Below are positions 56,784-64,000 of a stretch of 64,000 bases of DNA, one piece after another. The DNA comes from Neurospora tetraspora (Eukaryota; Ascomycota; Sordariomycetes; Sordariales; Sordariaceae). Position 1 is the stretch's first letter, and each line of letters starts with the position of its first letter. Location: contig NW_026944384.1 of NCBI RefSeq assembly GCF_033439725.1, positions 6,324,001-6,388,000 on the forward strand. The letters run 5' to 3'. Under the pieces are notes generated by a model. That model had not been told where the DNA came from and searched no databases. It saw nothing but the letters and a program-made list of their open reading frames with translations. The position numbers and the translations under genes are program-made.

Positions 56784-57141
56784 AGGGTGCGGCAGGTTTG
56801 GAGTCCGGCGGAGTGTCTTTGTGTTTTATGATGGATTGTTTGTTTTGGATACCCTTTTGCTGGATGGCCTTCGCTTTCTGGATTTTCGTTCTTGGATACA
56901 TGGACGTGTTGGATACCTCTTGGATACTGTATCACTTACATGAGATTGCAACTTTTGGATATTGTTTACTTTCGAGCCACCATCGTGAGTCCCTTCATTG
57001 CGATATTTGCATGGTTCAAGGATTAGATCAAGCTGTTGAACACTGGAAGGGGCACAGACAGGCCGCTCAAGCTTGATGTGGGTATTACGGCCAAGCCACT
57101 CATCATGACGTTGGACGGTCAACAGTTCCGTACTTGTAGGC
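56784..57141. other. Upstream of the TDT-type gene
   Basis: No complete gene. A TAG acceptor at 57130-57133 just before the chosen start of the next gene allows an upstream coding exon, which I could not identify. Confidence 0.35.
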
Positions 57142-58884
57142 ATGCAGGACGCATGCACAACCTCCGCCCTGCTTTTCTTCCGCATCATCACCTTCGGTTG
57201 CACAGCGAGCATCATGTACAGCGTGGAAAAGCGAGAGGGCATCATTCCAATCATGATCGAGACGGCCGCGAGGCCCAGCTCCAAGATCTCCGAGTTCTTC
57301 GGGGACACTCTCACAAACGTGTCAACGAGTCCGGAGCTACGAAAGATCTTCAGCAAGCGACGCCGGCGGCCACATCACGCAAACGTAGGACCGTTCACGC
57401 TGCCTCGATCCGCCATTGGGGCCGGCAAACTCGGTTATCGTGAGCGCCCGTACCAGCATCAACGGAAGGACTTGCGTCCAAGAAGCCCATGGGACATTCT
57501 CATCCAAAGTTACGGGCTATCATGGTACGCCACCAGCACCCCTTCCTCACCTCATCAAAGCTGACAGAAACGAAGGTTCACCTGGCCCACAAACCTCGGT
57601 CTCCTCTCCCTGGTCCTCTTCCTCCTCCCTCCCCCTTACCACTTCCGCGGCCTCACCACCCTCATCACCACCCTCTTCATCACCGACGTCGTCCTCTTCA
57701 TCCTCTTCTCCCTGCTCATGCTTTACTGCTCCGTCCTCCACTCCAAGTGCTGCAACAAACCGCGCCAGTTATGCCACGAGCTGACTTCCAACGCCACCAA
57801 GCTCGGCTCTCTCGCTTGTTGGCCGGTTGCTTGGCTGACGTTGGTCGCTTTTGCTGTATTTCTTGCTAGCTATGACGATGACAACCAGGCTCAGGCTGAG
57901 GATAGGAATGGGAATGGGAATGGAAATGAGGCTGCTGATGTCAATGCTGACGCTGACGGGGGAGGAAAAGAGTTGAGGAGACGCGTGTTGGCGATGATTG
58001 CTTATGTGATGTGGTGGATTGGAGTGGCGTGGATGACGGGGACGATGGTGTTTGTGATGGGGATTTTGACGGGGGCGGTGGGAAGGCCGAGTGAGAGGTG
58101 GATGTTGAGGAAGGGAGTTGGAGCTGGGCATGGAGAAGAGGAAGAAAATGAGGTGAGGGTGGCGTTGCCGGGATGCTTGCTGTCTTCGGCTTTTGGGATG
58201 GGGTTGCTGGCGTTGGTTGGGGGGCTGTTGGTGTCGGTGTTGGTGAGGTTGGGGACAATATCAGTGGGCATGGCGGCGACGGTGTTGGTGTTGTCGTTTT
58301 GTGTGGAGGGAGTGGCGCTCTTCACGACGCTGTTACTGTATGCGGTGCTGCAGCAGGAGATGATCCAGGTGGAAAGAACGGCGTCCGCCCACTTGGTCAA
58401 GCTTTCCTTGTGGGTGATGGGATCAGCGAGTGTTTGTGCCGCGGCGGTACAGATACTCGGGAGAGCAGCGGAGAACGTCAGTGCTATTCTCGGTGACGAC
58501 GACACCCAAAGAGCTTCAAGTGGCAACTTGTTCACGCCTGCTACGGCGCAAGCTACTCACGTGGTGTGCATCCTTCTGGCCTTGCTCCTCCTTGGCTTGG
58601 CCGTTCTCTGGCTTATTTTCTCCCTGATGGCATTCGTGAGCTATGCCATCCGCAGAAGACTGTCATGGAAGGGACAATGCAATGATACCGTCATCCCGGT
58701 GGCGGCGTTTGCGCTTTCCACGGTGCAGTTCAGGTCAGAGTTGAACTCATCCTTCTTTGGCGTCGTCACTTGCGTGTTGGTGGTGGTTGCAGCTGCTTCT
58801 CTTCTCATCAACCTTGTCCTGTGCATCAAGCAGGTGGTGAGTGCAACGTTCCTGGCTGGGCTCGACCCGGAGTTGCGAGTGTGA
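57142..58884 (+). CDS. Polytopic membrane protein, TDT/SLAC1 (Mae1/TehA) type
   Basis: Exons 57142-57524 and 57576-58884 with a 51-nt intron (donor GTACGC, branch CTGAC, acceptor AAG) give about 563 residues. Across the junction the product reads Gly-Leu-Ser-Trp-Phe-Thr-Trp, then Pro-Tyr-His-Phe-Arg-Gly-Leu and Leu-Phe-Ile-Thr-Asp-Val-Val-Leu-Phe, a match to the first helices of the TDT/SLAC1 dicarboxylate/anion family. About eight to ten hydrophobic segments follow; the last region (Ala-Phe-Ala-Leu-Ser-Thr-Val-Gln) fits the family C-terminus. An acidic Asp/Glu/Asn insert with GGAATG repeats lies near 57880-57970. Transports small anions if the family call holds. The first 120 residues have good codon bias but no recognised domain, and the true start may be further upstream. 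Confidence 0.6.
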
Positions 58885-60010
58885 TGGCAAGAAATCCATC
58901 AGTGGAAGGAAGAGGATCGGGAGGTGGGATCCTGGTCCCCGGGCCATGGTTCTTTCCAACTTCGATCCTTGATGGACAATGCCAACAAAACATTGAAGCA
59001 ACACATTCCATCCTTTGGCGATCCCAACGTCTTTGATGACAAAACCCGCGACAGGTATTATGCTCTGACAAAGTGTGACACATCACTCCACAACATATGG
59101 GGGCAACGATCCTTTTGTGTGAAACTCTACTAGGCTTCCACTTTTGAGCCTGACCTATTCGTCCCATAATTCCCGACGCCGATCGCAAACTCCGTCAATC
59201 AGCACTCTTTTGTGCTGCCCGCCGCATTCCTCCCGCTCGTCTACCGGCTACTGCACCACTCATGGTGCACCGTTTGTTGACTCAGCCTCGACAATGGGGC
59301 ACATATCAGAATAAGCGAGCCCTGACAGCATCCACTGTCCGACTACCTGGGAGCAAACCTTCTGCCAACAGTGTCGGTAATATTACTGAAGAGGCATTAG
59401 CATGAGGGGAGTTGGTGACCTCGGGGCTATTGTTAGTAAGACCCCGCCGTCTTCAACAGCCATGGCGGCCGAAGACGGAGGTGAACGTAAGCGCTTGTGA
59501 TCCTTATCAGACGGTGCGGTTGTTTCATTGCAAATGGTACCCGTCCGTGCCGCATTCCACGTGTTGCCTGTCACTCTTCCCTTGGAGTTTCCGTCCTGTT
59601 GGGAACCAACGAGAGTGCAGAAATGACATTTGTGTCAGAGGATGGAGGTATCGAGACGCCCGAGGTTGACGATGTCTGGAGTTCTGAACGGTCACTGTGG
59701 TATAAAAGCAGGACGCCTAACAGTTGGGCTCGAAACAAACAAGGGACAAACATTCCAGCGTGATCTTGATTACATCTCAACGGTCAATCTCTGTCCCGCT
59801 ATCGCAACAAAGAAGTCGGCCCAACAGACAGCAAACACCGGCACGAGCCGCATAATCAGTAATCGAGCCGCAAACACATCTCGCCAGGGCATTCATTGTT
59901 CGAGACTCATTAAAGACATAAGGTCAGGGAGCCAAACCACTCGTCGAACAGATCAACAGGAAACTCACCTCAGTTTCACGAAGTTCAATCTTGACCAACA
60001 AACACCAACA
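58885..60010. other. Intergenic with promoter of the gene at 60011
   Basis: No gene seen. A TATA box (TATAAAAG) lies at 59701-59708. A frame from 59630 is open into the next gene but starts upstream of that TATA box and lacks bias until 60011. Confidence 0.45.
59701..59708 (+). promoter_or_regulatory. TATA box
   Basis: TATAAAAG, a textbook TATA sequence, 303 bp upstream of the start at 60011. It supports a leader of about 270 nt for that gene. Confidence 0.4.
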
Positions 60011-60532
60011 ATGTCACTCCTCAAAGGCCAACGCTCCATCCAAACCATCATCCTCCCTCTCCCCCCCTCTCTCCGCCCAGCCTACGGCAACCACCTCTAC
60101 CGCTGGCTCCTCGCCATCTCCGCTCCCTTCTCCGGCGTCGGCCACCCCTCGCACTCCATCACCTCTCCCTCTTCCCCCTGGGAGATCTACGAAGTGGCGC
60201 CTCAACCCATCATCACCTCTTCCTCTCTTTCCCAGTCCCAGTCCCAAATCCAGCAGCAACCAATCTTTAGCTACCTCCCCTCCGCCGACCTCACCACGCA
60301 ACAACTCCTCGACATGCAAGGGACGTTCATCCCGCTTTGTGTGGCGGACGAGAACATGAGGGATGCGTTTCTGGAGAGAGTGGATCGGTATATCACTTTC
60401 CCGCCGACGGATAAGGGGTTTAATGACCAGACTTTTGTGTTGGGGGTTGTGGAGGAGTTGAGGGGGGAGGGGTATTTGGGCGGGGAGGAGTATGCGGCTT
60501 GGACGGAGGCTGTTGGGGGGTTTAGGGGTTAG
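60011..60532 (+). CDS. Small hypothetical protein
   Basis: Single exon, 173 residues, with strong C-ending codon bias in the first half, so a real gene. The start is in good context (ACAATG). It begins Met-Ser-Leu-Leu-Lys-Gly-Gln-Arg-Ser; it contains Tyr-Gly-Asn-His-Leu-Tyr-Arg-Trp-Leu-Leu and Trp-Glu-Ile-Tyr-Glu-Val-Ala-Pro, a Ser/Gln-rich linker near residues 75-85, and an acidic C-terminal helix region. No signal peptide or membrane segment. Function not recognised. Confidence 0.6.
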   Translation: MSLLKGQRSIQTIILPLPPSLRPAYGNHLYRWLLAISAPFSGVGHPSHSITSPSSPWEIYEVAPQPIITSSSLSQSQSQIQQQPIFSYLPSADLTTQQLLDMQGTFIPLCVADENMRDAFLERVDRYITFPPTDKGFNDQTFVLGVVEELRGEGYLGGEEYAAWTEAVGGFRG

Positions 60533-60846
60533 GGAGAGGTGTTGAAGGAGGTCGAGATTTGGGGCCTGGTGTGGACTTTGTTGGTTTTAAGTGGGTTTGG
60601 AGGGAAGATGAGAGGCTGGAAGATGAGGCAGGGCAAGACTTGAGGTGCTGGAAGGGGGGCTAGGGGTGTTGTGGGAGAGTGTCTGGTGGCAGTGTCATGA
60701 ACCCATGGTAGCTGGGACTTGGCGGGGAAAAGGGGATGTCATTAACACTGTCGTTTGTAACTCAACACATCCTTCCTAAGGGTACATACATCGTTCCCAG
60801 TCTGGCACTCTTCCTGTAACATGTATTGTCGTCCTTTCTCTGCCCC
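60533..60846. other. Convergent intergenic region
   Basis: 3' ends of the genes at 60011 (+) and 60847 (-) face each other. No gene seen. Confidence 0.5.
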
Positions 60847-61092
60847 TTAACCAGTATTCGCAAACCTCACCTGTCTCCTGACCCACGCGTTCCACCCTTC
60901 CTCCCAATAGTACGAGCCATCAGACTGACAAGCCGAGCAAGGGAAGGAAACCGTCCTACCAGGCGTGTAGGTTGATACCGAGGTGCAGGGACTTAACTTG
61001 CACCCTTTGAGCTGGACCAAGGTGCGGTACGAGTGCTTGACGACGTGTCCGCACGGGTAGGTGACTTCTCCTTCGAGCCAGATGGTGCACAT
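60847..61092 (-). CDS. Small Cys-rich protein, possible zinc-binding
   Basis: 81 residues from the Met at 61092. Cys and His residues are arranged as Tyr-Pro-Cys-Gly-His, then His, then Gly-Cys-x3-Pro-Cys, then Phe-Pro-Cys-x2-Cys, which could bind zinc. The frame stays open to 61341, giving 164 residues, but the extra part lacks codon bias. No signal peptide. Function unknown; similar short 'CxxC' proteins are common next to HET-type loci, though that is only context. Confidence 0.45.
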   Translation of the reverse strand: MCTIWLEGEVTYPCGHVVKHSYRTLVQLKGCKLSPCTSVSTYTPGRTVSFPCSACQSDGSYYWEEGWNAWVRRQVRFANTG

Positions 61093-61866
61093 TTTTGGTT
61101 TGGACTGGAGGTTCTGGCAAAGCGTGGGTTTTGTAACTTCTCCTTTTCCAGCACACTGATAGGGAACAGAGTAGGAGAGGTCGAATGGGGGATTTTTGAA
61201 GTCAAGGGTAAGGGGTACTGCAGATATATCCGCGGAAGATCTGTGTCCGGATTCTATCCTGAGTTCCGAGTCCGGACCTCCCTGTTTGGCAGAATGCACG
61301 TCGACGCTTGCTTGATCCTTTGGCACCGTCACTTGTTGCAAGCTTGTGACTTCAGTCTAAATCACCAAGTGCTTCGTGAAGCTCCAACCGTCATGTGTCA
61401 TCACAGAAATTTGGGCAAACAATATGAGCTACACTCCAACGCACGCCCAAAAACTCCCCAGGTACGCCCATTTTCCGAGGTGCCAGAAGGTAAGTCACCA
61501 TATTTATACTTTTACCTCTAACACAACCAGTAATGCAATGCTATATGGACTCTAGTCTGCTCCTCAACTCCTATTACTTTTATTTCCTTCAAAACAGTCG
61601 TATATGGTTGCATTTTACGGTCGGACTAAAAAGAGGATGGGTACCTACCTTAAGTACAGAACACGACGTCTACTAGACAATACACTTCCTCAACGACGGT
61701 AGAGGAAGTGGAATGATGTTAAATCGACTTGGAATAGATGGAATAGTATATATCAAACACAAAAGCCAATGCAGATAGAAGTAAGGAATCCTTGTTCTTG
61801 AGTGTCATAAGAGGGTGTACTTGAAGGGCGTACCTGGGGAGTTTTTGGGCGTGCGTGGAGTGTAGC
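61093..61866. other. Intergenic with a 42-bp inverted repeat pair
   Basis: Two copies of a 42-43-bp sequence lie inverted at 61426-61468 and 61826-61868, the second touching the stop codon of the next gene. Between them there is unique sequence with no gene. Confidence 0.6.
61426..61468 (+). repeat. Inverted repeat, left copy
   Basis: GAGCTACACTCC through CCCAGGTACGCCC; reverse complement at 61826-61868 with one base of length difference. Confidence 0.85.
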
Positions 61867-61868
61867 TC
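61826..61868 (-). repeat. Inverted repeat, right copy
   Basis: Reverse complement of the left copy; it includes part of the TGA stop codon and early 3' UTR of the DUF7580-like gene. Confidence 0.85.
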
Positions 61869-63779
61869 AACAATATTCCTTCAGATCCTCTTCCAACGGT
61901 GCTACCACATGACCATACACAAGTCTCCTGAATTCATCACCGTCGAGGTTTGGCTTCGGCGGGGGAAACTTGCACTTGATGCATCGTTCAACAGCGCGCT
62001 TGTAGTTTGGGCCGCCTTTGGTCTCGAGCCTGCCAAGCAGCGTTGTTGCTGTCTCGTAGTCGGAGAAGAACGATCCCAGCGTTGAAGGACCATGCTGTTT
62101 GGTATGGGACTCGCGGAAGCTATCAAATGGTGTGCCGAGCATGATCTCGATGAGGATGATGCCCAGGAATAGTCTTGTGGCGGCTGCGCATCAAGTTGCA
62201 TGAGATCCGATGGTGCGGGAAGTTGTCTGACGACGATGGCTTCTTGTAAATGCGTTGTGCCGTTGCATCGGATGAGAAAGATGTCCTTCGTTGTCACCTT
62301 GGTTGTGAGCCAGGGGGTTCCTGCCAGTTGAAGAACGCTGGATGCCAGGATGTAGGCAAGTCTTAGCCTGTCCTCGTCGTAGAAAGGAGCAGGAGCAGTG
62401 AGCTGCTCGGTCAATACTTCGTGGAGAGATATGAATGAGCATTGGCCAAAGCTGTCCGAGGGAAGGAGATGACCTAGTGCATAGAGACCGTATCTTTCTG
62501 TTGCCGATGCGTCGACTGCCGCTGGTCCGGTGATATGGCCGCAACAACCGCTTGCTTGTAGGCTGGGGAGCTGTCGTACAGTTTCACAAAGATCCATGAT
62601 GATGTCCTCATTTGAAGCTTCCGGCTTTGTCTTGGTTACATCCAAGGTCAGGGTCTGGGTGGAAGACCTTGATGTTACCTCCACCTCTCCAGATGACTGG
62701 GACGAATAACGCGACAACAGTCCAGGTCTCCTTGCTGCTGGATTTTCTGAGAAGGAAAACATAACGGTTTTCCGGGCCCGCTTCGTTGGACGTTCAGACT
62801 CCACAGGAGCAGTCGGTTGCTGGTAAATTTGAGATTGACGAGGTCGACTGGAGGGTTTGACCACAAGAGAGCACCATAATCGATCGAGCTTTCCGTGTGC
62901 GATGTTCTGATCAGATACCGCGAGCTTTACAGACAAGTTCCTGACCACATCTTCATCCTCATCGTCCGGTATGACGCTGGTGTGGGGAGGTGAGGATAGT
63001 TTCAGGCCCAAAAGATGAGAAGTAGGGCACTGACAGGCAGTCATTGCTGTACATAGGGCCTGATAGATACCACCGGATAGGGAATGCATGATACGATATA
63101 ACCTCCCGTTAGATCGTTTGTTCCGCTCAGGCTCCAGGTCTGAGTTCTGGGAGGTCAATGCCTCTAGGCTTGAAACTCCATCTCGTATGCGAGTCAGCAG
63201 TTCCAGATACACCGACTTGTTGAGGGCGAATGATAGCCTCTTCAGCTCCTTTCTGAAACTGACTCCTTGCGTATCTAACCGAGGCTAACGTACGGTTGTT
63301 GTTAGCAGGATCCTTGGTACCTCTAGCAATTGATCATCTTTGCCTTCTTTTCTCAACACCTAAAGTGCTAGGAGCTCTCTTACCTGACCATCCGGACCTA
63401 CGTTCAACTTCTCTTGCAGCTCTTGAAGGGCACGATTCATGTCTTTGACATTCTCCTCAAAGATACGTGCTGCTCTCCATAGCCTCTGCCGGATCTTGTG
63501 GTAGATCTCTGGATTCTCTGCTTCCTTCCAAAGGGGCCCGAACGTATTCTCGATCATCTTTTCGATGATGGGTGGTTGCGCTATACCCATAAGAAGCTTC
63601 TCACAGACGTTTTGAAGCTTCACGTGCTCTGTTTCCAATCCTCTCTTCAGGATCCTGAGCTCCCGTGTGTAGAATCGCCATTGTTGTATGGCCCCGGCAC
63701 CTTTGGCATAGCCCTCCAAGGCAGAGATAATGAGAGGCAACGCCCCAAGGACAAGGCCCGCGACCTCAAATCCTGACAT
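61867..63779 (-). CDS. DUF7580-like fungal protein with apparent frameshift
   Basis: Minus strand. Exon 1 63384-63779 and exon 2 61867-63284, 99-nt intron (donor GTAAGA, branch CTAAC, acceptor TAG), phase 0. The N-terminus is a hydrophobic helix (Gly-Phe-Glu-Val-Ala-Gly-Leu-Val-Leu-Gly-Ala-Leu-Pro-Leu) followed by helical, charged sequence, common in fungal DUF7580 and HET/STAND-associated proteins. The C-terminal part has Asp-Arg-Leu-Arg-Leu-Ala-Tyr-Ile-Leu-Ala-Ser-Ser-Val-Leu-Gln-Leu, then Leu-Phe-Leu-Gly-Ile-Ile-Leu-Ile-Glu-Ile-Met-Leu-Gly, a kinase-like tail pattern. Near 62175 the frame changes without a usable intron, so the last about 100 residues need a shift. Either a recent pseudogene, a sequence error, or an unusual junction. 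Otherwise about 600 residues. Function unknown. Confidence 0.6.
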
Positions 63780-64000
63780 AGCTGGATACTCAGAGGTGAG
63801 ATAGGCCGGTGGATGAACTGAAGAACTGTCAGAACCGGGCCTGATCAGCGGTAGACGTGTACGTGGTGAAAGGAATAGGGGTAGATGGGTACATTCCAGG
63901 CGGCCATCATTGGGGTCGAGAGGCACAAATCGCCAACATTGAGGTTGGCGCCCGCCAACAATAACCACCGTCGCACAGTGGCGCAGTCCATTCTTTCCCC
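63780..64000. other. Promoter side of the DUF7580-like gene
   Basis: The minus-strand frame stays open to 63968 but has no codon bias upstream of the chosen Met, so this is taken as leader and promoter. Confidence 0.4.

Noticed and set aside
56826-57356. 176-codon minus-strand frame
   Set aside because: It is the antisense of the start of the TDT-type gene, whose plus-strand frame has the strong C/G-ending codon bias.
1-64000. 5S rRNA, tRNA and CRISPR arrays
   Set aside because: No 5S-like or convincing tRNA sequence was seen by eye, and no regularly spaced repeats of CRISPR type exist; the organism is a fungus.

Overview
The window looks like a chromosome segment from a filamentous ascomycete, most likely a Neurospora/Sordaria-type fungus (Sordariales). 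The clues are short introns (about 49-120 nt) with GTRNGT donors and CTAAC/CTGAC branch points, genes rich in C- or G-ending codons, typical fungal families (HET domain, DUF3455, DUF7580-like), and long AT-rich blocks of decayed transposons in which almost every change looks like C:G to T:A. That last pattern is the mark of repeat-induced point mutation (RIP). Gene models were built by hand from reading frames and splice signals. No database search was possible.

Layout. 0.4-1.2 kb: a secreted DUF3455 protein (-). 1.5-7.9 kb: no convincing gene. 8.0-9.4 kb: a five-exon secreted, probably GPI-anchored protein with an internal exon-plus-intron duplication (+). 9.7-11.4 kb: a membrane-anchored THEM6-like hotdog thioesterase (-). 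12.9-14.1 kb: a second, PaaI/THEM4-like hotdog protein with a mitochondrial-type leader (+). 14.6-15.1 kb: remnant of a zinc-type alcohol dehydrogenase superfamily gene. 15.6-16.7 kb: nicotianamine synthase (-), head-to-head with an ATP-grasp ligase at 18.7-21.0 kb (+). 22.3-25.8 kb: a RIP-decayed Fot1/pogo-type DNA transposon with TIRs and a TA target duplication. 26.4-28.3 kb: a fatty-acid desaturase family protein. 29.1-29.7 kb: a MITE-like element. 30.4-35.0 kb: two tandem F-box-like paralogues.

35.5-44.5 kb holds four divergent members of one small protein family (three intact, one broken) that faintly resembles the N-terminal Gag domain of copia elements (UBN2/DUF4219-like). They surround an unclassified AT-rich decayed element at 38.6-42.1 kb. 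45.3-47.8 kb: a HET-domain protein (-). 48.3-53.7 kb: a broken Ty1/copia LTR retrotransposon with both LTRs and a 5-bp target duplication. 54.5-56.8 kb: two host pseudogenes (an LRR-type protein and a LURP-one protein). 57.1-58.9 kb: a membrane protein of the TDT/SLAC1 (Mae1/TehA) type. 60.0-61.1 kb: two small hypothetical genes. 61.9-63.8 kb: a DUF7580-like protein with an apparent frameshift.

The left third is mostly ordinary conserved metabolism. From about 21 kb onward the window is accessory in character: young gene families, pseudogenes, HET-type recognition genes and dead transposons. The most functionally suggestive pair is nicotianamine synthase facing an ATP-grasp ligase, which could be a small-molecule (metallophore-type) biosynthetic unit. 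The most unusual gene family is the Gag-like cluster at 35-44 kb.
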